DNA of 64,000 nt from Porticoccus litoralis (lineage in GTDB: Bacteria; Pseudomonadota; Gammaproteobacteria; Pseudomonadales; Porticoccaceae): the NCBI RefSeq assembly GCF_030676955.1, contig NZ_JAUUUU010000001.1, positions 620,001 to 684,000 of the forward strand, written 5' to 3'. Every line of letters starts with the position of its first letter. Positions within the stretch are counted from its first letter, which is position 1. The translations under genes were made by a program, and so were the position numbers. Below the pieces are notes generated by a model. That model saw nothing but the letters and a program-made list of their open reading frames with translations. It ran no database searches and was not told the origin of the DNA. Below, piece after piece: positions 34,166-42,625 of the stretch.

Positions 34166-35395
34166 ATGTCACCACTCGCCAGACTGAGCCAGGAAGTCCG
34201 CCAGTACCTGATTGTCACCGGCAATTACTGGGCCTTTACCCTCACCGACGGAGCCCTGCGCATGCTGGTGGTGCTGCATTTCCATGATCTCGGCTACAGT
34301 CCCCTGGAGATCGCCCTGCTGTTCCTGTTTTACGAATTTTTCGGTGTGGTCACCAACCTGGTGGGGGGCTGGCTGGGTGCCCACATCGGCCTCAACCGCA
34401 CCATGAATATCGGCCTGCTGATGCAGGTGGTGGCCCTGGCCATGCTACTCGTGCCCGCGACCTGGCTCACGGTGCCCTGGGTGATGGCCGCCCAGGCCCT
34501 GTCCGGCATCGCCAAGGATCTCAATAAGATGAGCGCCAAAAGCGCCATCAAGCTGCTGGTGCCGAAAGAGTCCATGGGCACCCTGTACCGCTGGGTGGCT
34601 CTGTTGACCGGATCGAAAAACGCCCTCAAAGGGGCCGGTTTCTTTCTCGGGGGGGCGCTGCTGGTGCTGCTCGGCTTTCGCACCACCGTGGCCAGCATGG
34701 CGGCGGGCCTCACCGTGGTCTGGCTACTGAGTTTGCTGGCGCTGAGGGGCGAGCTGGGTACGGCAAAACAGAAACCGAAGTTCACCCAGCTTTTCTCTCG
34801 CAGCGGGCCGATCAATTACCTCTCAGCAGCCCGCCTGTGCCTGTTCGGTGCCCGAGATGTGTGGTTCGTGGTGGCGTTGCCGGTGTACCTGTCGGCGGCG
34901 CTCGCTTGGGATCACTGGCAGGTGGGCAGCTTTCTGGCCCTGTGGATTATCGGCTACGGCGTTATCCAGTCCCTGGCACCGCTGCTGACGGGCAGACAGC
35001 GCAATCGAGTACCGGATGGCCAAACGGCCTTTGCCTGGGGCTTGCCACTAATAGCAATCCCCGCGCTAATTGCCCTGGCGATCACTCTGGACTGGCAGGC
35101 CAACACCGTACTGGTGGCGGGGCTGATGTTGTTTGGCATGCTGTTCGCCATCAATTCCTCTCTGCACAGCTACCTGATTGTCAGCTATGCCCGGGAGGAC
35201 GGGGTGTCACTGGATGTGGGCTTTTATTACATGGCCAATGCCATGGGGCGACTGCTGGGCACGGTATTATCCGGCTGGCTGTTTCAGGTCAGCGGACTCG
35301 CCGCCTGCCTGTGGGTTTCGACACTATTGATTGCCGCTGCCGCCATCATCTCGCTGCGCCTGCCAAAACGCATATCCGGCCCTGAAGCAACTTGA
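34166..35395 (+). CDS. arsJ: organoarsenical efflux MFS transporter ArsJ
   Basis: Encodes 409 residues from ATG 34166, 5 bp after the GAPDH stop; the longer open frame to 34100 overlaps the GAPDH gene and is not needed. It is a major facilitator protein with about 11-12 membrane helices, starting VRQYLIVTGNYWAFTLTDGALRMLVVLHF, which is characteristic of ArsJ. KDLNKMSAKSAIKLLVPK near residue 117 is the family loop. It extrudes 1-arseno-3-phosphoglycerate, which breaks down outside to arsenate, so the pair gives arsenate resistance without an arsenate reductase. No arsC is visible nearby. Confidence 0.93.
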   Translation: MSPLARLSQEVRQYLIVTGNYWAFTLTDGALRMLVVLHFHDLGYSPLEIALLFLFYEFFGVVTNLVGGWLGAHIGLNRTMNIGLLMQVVALAMLLVPATWLTVPWVMAAQALSGIAKDLNKMSAKSAIKLLVPKESMGTLYRWVALLTGSKNALKGAGFFLGGALLVLLGFRTTVASMAAGLTVVWLLSLLALRGELGTAKQKPKFTQLFSRSGPINYLSAARLCLFGARDVWFVVALPVYLSAALAWDHWQVGSFLALWIIGYGVIQSLAPLLTGRQRNRVPDGQTAFAWGLPLIAIPALIALAITLDWQANTVLVAGLMLFGMLFAINSSLHSYLIVSYAREDGVSLDVGFYYMANAMGRLLGTVLSGWLFQVSGLAACLWVSTLLIAAAAIISLRLPKRISGPEAT

Positions 35396-35536
35396 ATCGT
35401 AGCGGGGCAATCACTTTGTTTAACCCGGGGTTTATACTCCCTAGAGCCCTACACTTAAATTTCTCGGCGGCACAACAAACTGGCCACCGGATTTATCGGG
35501 TGAATTAATAACCCGAAACAAGCGCCAGGAGCATCA

Positions 35537-36853
35537 ATGAAGAACAAATGGTTGAACTTGTATCAGCAGAACCCGGCCCAAGTGCGCTTGATGCTGTTGA
35601 TGGTCAGCGGTTTTTTGGTGATCTATTTTTTACCCCTGGGCGCGGCGCGTTTTGACAATGCCCTGATGGAAGGCTTCAGGCTGACCCACTGGTATGCACG
35701 GGAACACGTGATCCTGTGCCTGCTGCCGGCCTTTGTCATCGCCGGTGCCATGGCCGTCTATATCAGTCAGGGTGCCGTAATGCGCCATCTGGGTCCCCAG
35801 GCGCCAAAGCCGATAGCATTCGGGGTGGCCTCCGTGTCCGGCTGTCTGCTTGCCGTTTGTTCCTGCACGGTACTGCCACTGTTCGGTGGCATCTACAAAC
35901 GCGGGGCAGGACTAGGCGCCGCAATCGCCTTCCTCTATTCAGGACCAGCCATCAACGTTATGGCCGTCGTGGTCACAGCCAAGGTGCTGGGAGCCGAACT
36001 TGGGATTGCCCGGGCAGTTGGCGCCATCCTGTTTGCCCTGGTGATCGGCGCGATCATGCACCTGATCTACCGTCGTGAAGAGGCGGCCCGCTCCGCCACC
36101 GGGAAAGGCTTTGCCACCGAGGATGGTGACCGGCCACTGAGCGCCGTCGTTGCTTTCTTCTCACTCCTGATCGGCATCCTGGTATTTGCCAACTGGGCGG
36201 CCGCCGACAGCCCCACCTGGATGTTAATTCACCACTGGAAGTGGCAGATCACCGCACTGCTGGCGGTCGCCTTCGGCGCGTTACTGGTGTGGCGCTGGCA
36301 TTGGCCCGCCCGCCATCTACTCATCCTTGGCATAGCCATTGCCCTGCTGGTGCTGCTGTTCCCCAACACCCCCGAGCTTCCATTCGCCACCGGCATCATC
36401 GGCCTGATGCTATTGGCTGCCGGGCGCGATGATGACCGGGAATGGGCGGCACAGAGCTGGGACTTCACCAAGCAAATTGTCCCGCTGCTTCTCGCGGGGG
36501 TATTTGTGGCGGGCCTACTGCTGGGCAGGCCTGGCTTTGAAGGGGTCATTCCCTCCGAGTGGGTGACAATGGCGGTAGGCGACAACAGTTTCCTGTCCAC
36601 CCTGTTGGCGTCGCTGCTGGGTGGCTTTATGTATTTTTCCACCCTGACGGAAGTCCCCATTGTGGAAGGCTTGATCGGCAACGGCATGGGCAAGGGACCC
36701 GCCTTGGCCCTGCTGCTGGCGGGCCCGGCCATCTCGCTGCCAAACATGCTGGTGATCCGCACTATCATCGGCACCCAAAAGACGCTTATTTACTGTTCCC
36801 TGGTGGTGGTGATGGCCACCATCAGTGGCTTTCTCTACGGCAATTTTTTCTAG
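35537..36853 (+). CDS. ArsP-like permease (PF03773/DUF318 family)
   Basis: Encodes 438 residues with ten or so membrane helices in two halves. The signature SVSGCLLAVCSCTVLPLFGGIYKRGAG (about residues 97-123), with a CSC pair next to a proline, and its second-half counterpart TLTEVPIVEGLIGNGMGKGP (about 370-390) match permeases of the ArsP_1 family. ArsP itself exports trivalent methyl- and aromatic arsenicals; other members are unassigned. It lies 141 bp after arsJ, beyond an imperfect CGGGT...ACCCG dyad at 35499-35517, and 11 bp before a thioredoxin-fold gene. Its cysteines may bind a soft metalloid; this is inference. Confidence 0.8.
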   Translation: MKNKWLNLYQQNPAQVRLMLLMVSGFLVIYFLPLGAARFDNALMEGFRLTHWYAREHVILCLLPAFVIAGAMAVYISQGAVMRHLGPQAPKPIAFGVASVSGCLLAVCSCTVLPLFGGIYKRGAGLGAAIAFLYSGPAINVMAVVVTAKVLGAELGIARAVGAILFALVIGAIMHLIYRREEAARSATGKGFATEDGDRPLSAVVAFFSLLIGILVFANWAAADSPTWMLIHHWKWQITALLAVAFGALLVWRWHWPARHLLILGIAIALLVLLFPNTPELPFATGIIGLMLLAAGRDDDREWAAQSWDFTKQIVPLLLAGVFVAGLLLGRPGFEGVIPSEWVTMAVGDNSFLSTLLASLLGGFMYFSTLTEVPIVEGLIGNGMGKGPALALLLAGPAISLPNMLVIRTIIGTQKTLIYCSLVVVMATISGFLYGNFF

Positions 36854-36864
36854 GAGTGACACCA

Positions 36865-37104
36865 ATGAGGCTAACTATTTACGGCAAAGGCTGTAGCAAA
36901 TGTGAAAAATTGCAGGAGTACACCGAATTTGCCGCCCAGGCACTAGGGCTTGATTACGAGTTGGAAAAAGTAACTGACATGAACCAGATCATAGATGCCG
37001 GAGTGATGCATACACCGGCCCTGGCCGTGGATGGAGAGATAGTCCTGGAAGGACGTATCGGCAGTATTAATCAGATTACGGAGTTACTAACGTCGGCAAC
37101 CTGA
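36865..37104 (+). CDS. small thioredoxin-fold redox protein (CxxC)
   Basis: Encodes 79 residues: MRLTIYGKGCSKCEKLQEYT with the redox pair CSKC at 10-13, a cis-Pro in MHTPALAVDGEIV near residue 51, and a short helix at the end. This is the Thioredoxin_3 / TM0996 group of redox-active disulfide proteins, cytosolic with no signal. It follows the permease gene by 11 bp and must share its transcript. Such small thioredoxins often pair with DUF318 permeases, suggesting that the redox protein reduces or hands over a thiol-bound metalloid to the permease. The pairing is seen here; the function is inference. Confidence 0.85.
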   Translation: MRLTIYGKGCSKCEKLQEYTEFAAQALGLDYELEKVTDMNQIIDAGVMHTPALAVDGEIVLEGRIGSINQITELLTSAT

Positions 37105-37175
37105 TTATCGAGTCCAAGCAGGCACCATTCAGAAAAGCAGAAAGCTGTACTTTTGCCTACCTACCCATCGCCTGC

Positions 37176-37865
37176 CTAATCACTCCTGCGAGGTAACATC
37201 ACCTGTTCAACAAAGTGGGAGTTTGCCTGTTGAGGCACCCAGTTGGGCTCTGCCGCATACCAGTGCTCACGCTTCAGCCCCAACAATCGGTAGATACCCA
37301 CCGTCAGGTCGCGCTTGGTGTTTTCAACAACTTCGTGCACATGGGCGTAGCTGAAAACACCGTGAATAAAGTGATAAAGCAGCAAACCTGTCTGCTCCGC
37401 ATCTACATCCACATCCTCTTCGAGGTAACCACCAGACTTCAGACCATGTACCAGCGCAGCGTTGTATTTCACTGCGTTACTGGAAAGCAGCTCCAGAGCC
37501 TCAATCACCTTTTCTTCATTACTGCCAATCTGTGCACCAGAGGTATAAAACGGACAGCCGCGGATGCCTGCCTGATCATTGCCAAGCTTTGCCATGATGA
37601 GGAAGTGCAGTAGGTTTTCCAGCTGTACCAGTGGTGAGTTGAGTGGAGAAAAAACCGCATCGAGATCGTTGCGGATCACCTGCCAGTAGTAGGCAGTAGC
37701 CTCACAAAACAGGCTCGCCTTGGATTCAAAGTGATGGTAGAACGCACCCTTGGTCACACCGGCCTGTTTACAAATCTCATTAACGCCAACGCAGCTGTAA
37801 TTACTTTGCCAAATCAGCTCCAGGGCGATTTCCAGCAGGCGTTCACGGGTATCAGTTACAGACAT
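37176..37865 (-). CDS. TetR family repressor of the RND pump
   Basis: Encodes 229 residues from ATG 37865 (MSVTDTRERLLEIALELI). The frame is open upstream to 37958, but the HTH would then be displaced, so the inner start is preferred. The DNA-binding domain is at residues 10-56, with GVNEICKQAGVTKGAFYHHFESKASLF as the helix-turn-helix; the remainder is a ligand-binding helical domain with GCPFY near residue 106, as in TetR_C regulators of MarR/NemR-like type. It is divergent from the adaptor gene at 38179 and very probably represses it, through the operator at 38079-38094. Confidence 0.88.
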   Translation of the reverse strand: MSVTDTRERLLEIALELIWQSNYSCVGVNEICKQAGVTKGAFYHHFESKASLFCEATAYYWQVIRNDLDAVFSPLNSPLVQLENLLHFLIMAKLGNDQAGIRGCPFYTSGAQIGSNEEKVIEALELLSSNAVKYNAALVHGLKSGGYLEEDVDVDAEQTGLLLYHFIHGVFSYAHVHEVVENTKRDLTVGIYRLLGLKREHWYAAEPNWVPQQANSHFVEQVMLPRRSD

Positions 37866-38078
37866 AAGACAGGTAGGTTCTTCAGGAAAGCCGACCAAGT
37901 ATAGATACCATCTGGTTTCCCAAGCAAGTCTAAATAGCCATCCTTTTGCCTCCAACACCTCTATCTTCAGTCTCCAGCAGCACTCACTGATGCAGAAATA
38001 AAATTTAACCTACTGTAATAAAAAAGAAATAATCTAGTCCTCCGCAATTCATCCACAAAGGTCCGCCCCATTGACGAG

Positions 38079-38094
38079 CATACCAACCGGTATG
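38079..38094. promoter_or_regulatory. TetR-type operator between the regulator and the RND genes
   Basis: CATACC at 38079-38084 mirrors GGTATG at 38089-38094 across AACC, and a wider repeat AGCATAC (38077-38083) / GTATGCT (38094-38100) overlaps it. CATACCnnCCGGTATG-like dyads are common targets of TetR repressors of efflux systems. It lies 85 bp before the adaptor start. The rest of the 313-bp regulator-adaptor gap (37866-38178) is AT-rich with no gene. Confidence 0.7.
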
Positions 38095-38178
38095 TATGCT
38101 TGCCCATCCTATTCTACAAACACTCCCGACTGCTTGTTCTGACCATCATGATCAGCAGTTAGTGCGCACGGAGCTCTC

Positions 38179-39360
38179 ATGAAAGACCACGCCGACAACA
38201 AAGGATTTCGTCGCCCCCTATTAAGTGCTGCTGTCCTTTTCTCGCTGGCAGTTGGCACCTATTACACCCTGACGCCAATCAGTGGACATTCCGATGACTC
38301 CAGCAACCCCATGCCGCCACCCACGCACGTCGAAGTAGTAGAGCTGAAAGTAGAACCAGTGCGACTGTGGACCCGTTTTTCAGGACGACTAACGGCAGTG
38401 AACAGCGCCGAGATCAAACCCCAGGTGAGCGGCGAAATTCAGCAGGTCCTGTTTGATGACGGACAGCAGGTTGAACAGGGCGAGGTGCTTTTTATTATCG
38501 ATCCCCGGCCATATGAAGCCGAGGTGCAGCAGGCCCAGGCACAGTTAACCTCTGCCCGATCACGGGCAACCCTTGCCAAGGATGAGCTGGACCGAGCGCG
38601 CAAGCTGGTTGAGCGCCAGCTGGTTTCCGAAAGCGTTTTTGATGCCGCCAACAACGAATACCGGATAGCAAATGCCCGCATTGAAGAGGCAGAAAGCGCC
38701 CTGGTAAAAGCGAAACTCGACCTGGAATATGCCCATATCAAGGCGCCATTTACGGGACTGATCAGTCGTGCCGAGTTGACCGTAGGCAACATTGTGGAAG
38801 CGGGAAGTAGTGCACCAGTACTCGCCACCCTGGTTTCCAACCAGCAACTGTACGCAGAATTTAATGTCGACGAGCAGACCTATATCCGCTCCATGCGGCA
38901 ACGTGATCTCGTCGGTCAGATGCCTGTGCAATTAACACTGGCAGATGACGATAAGGTCTACCGGGGAAAAATCCACGCCTTTGACAATCGCCTGGATATT
39001 TCCACCGGCACGATCCGGGCCCGGGCCATTTTTGAAAACACCGACGGAGCCCTGACCCCCGGCATGTATGCCAACGTACACCTCGGTGCCCCCAAGGAAA
39101 CCAATGTCATGCTGCTGCCCACAAAGGCCATTGGCACCAATCAGGATAAAAAATTCGTTTATATCGTTGATGAAAACAACACCGTCGGCTACCGGGAAGT
39201 GACTCTGGGTGAGCACCACCAAGGACAGCGGGTTATCGAAAGTGGCCCGGAATCAGGATCACTGGTGGTGGTCAACGGCCTGTCGCATATCCGCCCCGGC
39301 ATGCCGGTTGAAGCCGAAATTGTCAGCGCCTCAACACCGGCCGAAACCACTGATCACTAA
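38179..39360 (+). CDS. RND efflux periplasmic adaptor (MFP)
   Basis: Encodes 393 residues. One N-terminal hydrophobic helix (about 13-32) without a lipobox anchors it to the inner membrane, so it is not a lipoprotein as AcrA is. It has the usual order: beta barrel start, lipoyl half (VSGEIQQVLFDDGQQVEQGEVLF, about 77-99), a helical hairpin (105-165), lipoyl second half (AHIKAPFTGLISRAELTVGN), and a barrel domain. It connects the inner membrane pump to an outer membrane channel. The pump gene starts 37 bp downstream. No outer membrane channel gene is present in the operon, so a TolC/OprM encoded elsewhere would be used. Confidence 0.93.
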   Translation: MKDHADNKGFRRPLLSAAVLFSLAVGTYYTLTPISGHSDDSSNPMPPPTHVEVVELKVEPVRLWTRFSGRLTAVNSAEIKPQVSGEIQQVLFDDGQQVEQGEVLFIIDPRPYEAEVQQAQAQLTSARSRATLAKDELDRARKLVERQLVSESVFDAANNEYRIANARIEEAESALVKAKLDLEYAHIKAPFTGLISRAELTVGNIVEAGSSAPVLATLVSNQQLYAEFNVDEQTYIRSMRQRDLVGQMPVQLTLADDDKVYRGKIHAFDNRLDISTGTIRARAIFENTDGALTPGMYANVHLGAPKETNVMLLPTKAIGTNQDKKFVYIVDENNTVGYREVTLGEHHQGQRVIESGPESGSLVVVNGLSHIRPGMPVEAEIVSASTPAETTDH

Positions 39361-39397
39361 ACCTGGAACCGCCCCCCGGCAAAGCTGAAGGATCACC

Positions 39398-42300
39398 ATG
39401 AACATTTCCAGATTTTTTGTGGATCGCCCCATATTCGCCGCAGTGATGTCCCTGCTGATTCTGATCGCAGGGCTTTTGGCCATGTTCAAGCTGCCCATTT
39501 CCGAATACCCGGAGGTCTCGCCACCCTCAGTGGTGGTCAATGCCAGCTTTCCCGGAGCCAACCCGAAGGTCATTGCCGACACCGTGGCACGGCCACTGGA
39601 GGAACAACTAAGCGGCGTGGAAAACATGATCTATATGTTTTCCCAGGCCACCTCCGATGGCCGTATGACACTGACCATCACGTTCAAGATTGGCACCGAC
39701 CCGGACCTGGCCCAGCAAATGGTTCAAAACCGGGTGTCTCAGGCGCTGCCCAGACTGCCCGAAGTGACACGTCAGCTGGGGGTCACGGTGGTCAAAAGCT
39801 CGCCAGACCTGACCATGGTGGTTCACCTGGTGTCTCCCGACCAACGCTACGACGAACTCTATCTGCGCAACTATGCCCTGAAGCATGTCAAGGATGAGCT
39901 AGCCAAGGTCGAGGGTGTCGGCACTGTGCGCCTGTTCGGGTCCGGCGACTACGCCATGCGCATCTGGCTCAACCCGGAAAAAATTGCGGAACGCAACCTC
40001 TCGGCCAACGAAGTGATCGCCGCCATTCGCGAACAGAACGTTCAGGTGGCTGCTGGTGTCATTGGCGGCGCCCCCATGACCAGCCCTGTGGATGTGCAGC
40101 TGCCCATCAATGCTCAAGGAAGGCTCGAAACCACTGAAGAGTTTGGCGACATCATCATTCGTGCCGGCGACCGGGGACAGATTACCCGACTGCGGGATGT
40201 GGCACGTATCGAACTGGAAGCGGCGGATTACAGCCTCAATGCCATGCTCGACAACCAGCCTGCCGTGGCCGTCCCAATTTTTCAGGCTCCCGGTGCCAAT
40301 GCCATCGCTATTTCCGATGAAGTTCGTCGCACCATGGAAGCGCTGAAACCGAACTTTCCAGAGGGCGTCTCCTACTCGGTGGTCTATGACCCTACCGTGT
40401 TCGTTCGCGACTCGATCAAAGCAGTGGTGAAAACACTCCTCGAAGCGCTAGCGCTGGTGGTTCTAGTGGTCGTGGTGTTTTTGCAAACCTGGCGCGCGTC
40501 CATCATTCCACTACTGGCGGTACCGGTCTCCATCATTGGCACCTTTGCTCTGATGTGGGCGTTCGGGTTTTCGATCAACACCCTATCGCTGTTCGGGCTG
40601 GTGTTGTCCATCGGCATCGTGGTGGATGACGCCATCGTCGTCGTCGAGAATGTGGAACGGAATATCGCCGACGGACTGGACCCGAAAGAGGCCAGTTATC
40701 GCGCCATGCAGGAGGTGAGCGGTCCGATTATCGCCATCTCACTAACACTGGTGGCGGTGTTTGTTCCCATCGCATTTGTCAGCGGTCTCACCGGACAGTT
40801 TTACAAGCAGTTCGCATTGACCATTGCCATTTCCACAGTGATTTCAGCGTTTAACTCACTGACACTCAGCCCCGCCCTGGCAGCAAAATTATTACGAGGC
40901 CATGATGCCCCGAAAGACCGGCTGACCCGAATTATGGACTATCTGTTCGGTGGCTTTTTCCGCCTTTTTAACCGCGGTTTCAAACGCTCCTCCGAAGCCT
41001 ACTCGTCCTCGATTTCGGGTTTACTGAGCCACAAGGTTGTGGCTTTCGCTATTTACATGGTGCTGATCGGCGCTACGGCAGTCGGCTTTAATTCCCTGCC
41101 CCAAGGTTTTGTTCCTCCGCAGGACAAGCAATACCTGATCAGCTTTGCGCAGCTACCCGATGGATCATCCCTGGCCCGCACCGAAGCCGTTATCAAGGAA
41201 ATGGGCAACATCGCCATGCAGCAGGAAGGGGTGGCAAACGCGGTGCAATTTCCCGGTCTCTCCGTCAACGGCTTCACTAACAGCCCCAGCGCCGGCATCG
41301 TCTTCGTTACCCTTGAAGACTTCGACAAACGCAATACCCCGGAGCTTTCGGCGGCGGCTATTGCCGGTCGACTGCAACAGCAGTATGCGGGCATAGAAGA
41401 AGCCTTTATTGCCATTTTCCCACCCCCGCCGGTACGCGGCCTTGGCACAACGGGAGGCTTCAAGCTTCAGATTGAAGATCGTGCAGACCTGGGTTACGAG
41501 CGGCTCGCCGAGGTGGTGCAGGCGGTGCAGCAACTCGCCTGGCAGGATCCGGCCCTGATGAATGTTTATTCCAATTACAAGATTAATGTGCCGCAGCTTT
41601 ATGCAGATCTGGATCGCACCAAAGCCAAGCAATTGGGGCTGAACGTCAAGGACATCTTCGACACCATGCAGATCTATCTGGGCTCGCTATATGTGAATGA
41701 TTTCAACCGCTTTGGTCGCACCTACCAGGTGATTGCCCAGGCCGATTCGCCCTACCGCGCCAGCCCGGAAAATGCCCTGAACCTCAAGGTCAAGAATCAC
41801 GAGGGCAGCATGATTCCTCTCGGTAGTGTGCTGGAAATGCAGGAAAGTTATGGCCCCGAAAGTGCCGCCCATTACAACGGCTACCTTGCCGCCGACCTGA
41901 ACGGTGATGCCGCCCCCGGATATTCCAGCGGCCAGGCCCAGGATGCCATCAGCAATATTCTTGAAAGCACTCTGCCCTCCGGTATGACATTCGAGTGGAC
42001 AGATCTCACCTACCAACAGGTACTCAGTGGGAACACGGCTATCTTTATTTTCCCCCTGTGCCTGCTGCTGGTCTTTCTGGTACTCGCGGCACAGTATGAA
42101 AGCCTGGTGTTGCCCCTGGTTGTTATCAGCATCGTGCCACTCTCGGTATTATCCGCGGTTGTCGGTGTCTGGCTGTCCGGCGGCGACAACAATATCTTCA
42201 CCCAGATCAGCCTGTTTGTTCTGGCCGGACTGGCGAGTAAAAATGCCATTCTTATTGTGGAGTTTGCCCGTGAGCTTGAGCATCGCGGCTGCGATACCTG

Positions 42301-42550
42301 GCACGCAGCCGTCACAGCGAGCCGCATGCGGTTACGCCCTATTCTGATGACCTCTTTTGCTTTCATCATGGGTGTCGTGCCAATGGTTTTTTCCAGTGGT
42401 GCCGGCTCGGAAATGCGCAGCGATATCGGTGTCGCCGTATTCTCCGGAATGTTGGGCGTGACTTTCTTCGGTCTGTTCTTTACTCCCATCTTCTATGTAT
42501 TGCTGCGCAAACTGGAGGGTTATCGCAAACTGTATGTCCCCACCCATTAA
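39398..42550 (+). CDS. RND multidrug efflux pump, HAE1 family (MexF/AcrB type)
   Basis: Encodes 1050 residues, the normal length for HAE1. Opening MNISRFFVDRPIFAAVMSLLILIAG; twelve membrane helices with two large periplasmic loops. The proton-relay Asp pair is visible in GIVVDDAIVVVENVERN (about residues 405-420), and the second relay Lys region in helix 10 (SKNAILIVEFAREL, about 945). The sequence appears closer to MexF/OqxB than to AcrB, from memory. It exports drugs or biocides using the proton gradient. It is followed by a strong bidirectional terminator and is controlled with the adaptor by the divergent TetR gene. Confidence 0.95.
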   Translation: MNISRFFVDRPIFAAVMSLLILIAGLLAMFKLPISEYPEVSPPSVVVNASFPGANPKVIADTVARPLEEQLSGVENMIYMFSQATSDGRMTLTITFKIGTDPDLAQQMVQNRVSQALPRLPEVTRQLGVTVVKSSPDLTMVVHLVSPDQRYDELYLRNYALKHVKDELAKVEGVGTVRLFGSGDYAMRIWLNPEKIAERNLSANEVIAAIREQNVQVAAGVIGGAPMTSPVDVQLPINAQGRLETTEEFGDIIIRAGDRGQITRLRDVARIELEAADYSLNAMLDNQPAVAVPIFQAPGANAIAISDEVRRTMEALKPNFPEGVSYSVVYDPTVFVRDSIKAVVKTLLEALALVVLVVVVFLQTWRASIIPLLAVPVSIIGTFALMWAFGFSINTLSLFGLVLSIGIVVDDAIVVVENVERNIADGLDPKEASYRAMQEVSGPIIAISLTLVAVFVPIAFVSGLTGQFYKQFALTIAISTVISAFNSLTLSPALAAKLLRGHDAPKDRLTRIMDYLFGGFFRLFNRGFKRSSEAYSSSISGLLSHKVVAFAIYMVLIGATAVGFNSLPQGFVPPQDKQYLISFAQLPDGSSLARTEAVIKEMGNIAMQQEGVANAVQFPGLSVNGFTNSPSAGIVFVTLEDFDKRNTPELSAAAIAGRLQQQYAGIEEAFIAIFPPPPVRGLGTTGGFKLQIEDRADLGYERLAEVVQAVQQLAWQDPALMNVYSNYKINVPQLYADLDRTKAKQLGLNVKDIFDTMQIYLGSLYVNDFNRFGRTYQVIAQADSPYRASPENALNLKVKNHEGSMIPLGSVLEMQESYGPESAAHYNGYLAADLNGDAAPGYSSGQAQDAISNILESTLPSGMTFEWTDLTYQQVLSGNTAIFIFPLCLLLVFLVLAAQYESLVLPLVVISIVPLSVLSAVVGVWLSGGDNNIFTQISLFVLAGLASKNAILIVEFARELEHRGCDTWHAAVTASRMRLRPILMTSFAFIMGVVPMVFSSGAGSEMRSDIGVAVFSGMLGVTFFGLFFTPIFYVLLRKLEGYRKLYVPTH

Positions 42551-42579
42551 AGCTGAGTGTTACAAAGCGACAGAACAAA

Positions 42580-42607
42580 AAAAGGGCCGGTAAACACCGG
42601 CCCTTTT
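42580..42607. terminator. bidirectional terminator between RND pump and DegQ-type protease genes
   Basis: AAAAGGGCCGG (42580-42590) pairs with CCGGCCCTTTT (42597-42607), loop of six bases, with A-runs before and T-runs after. It serves the RND operon on the plus strand and the protease gene on the minus strand, which converge here. Confidence 0.92.
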
Positions 42608-42625
42608 TTCATACTTGCTGACAGA

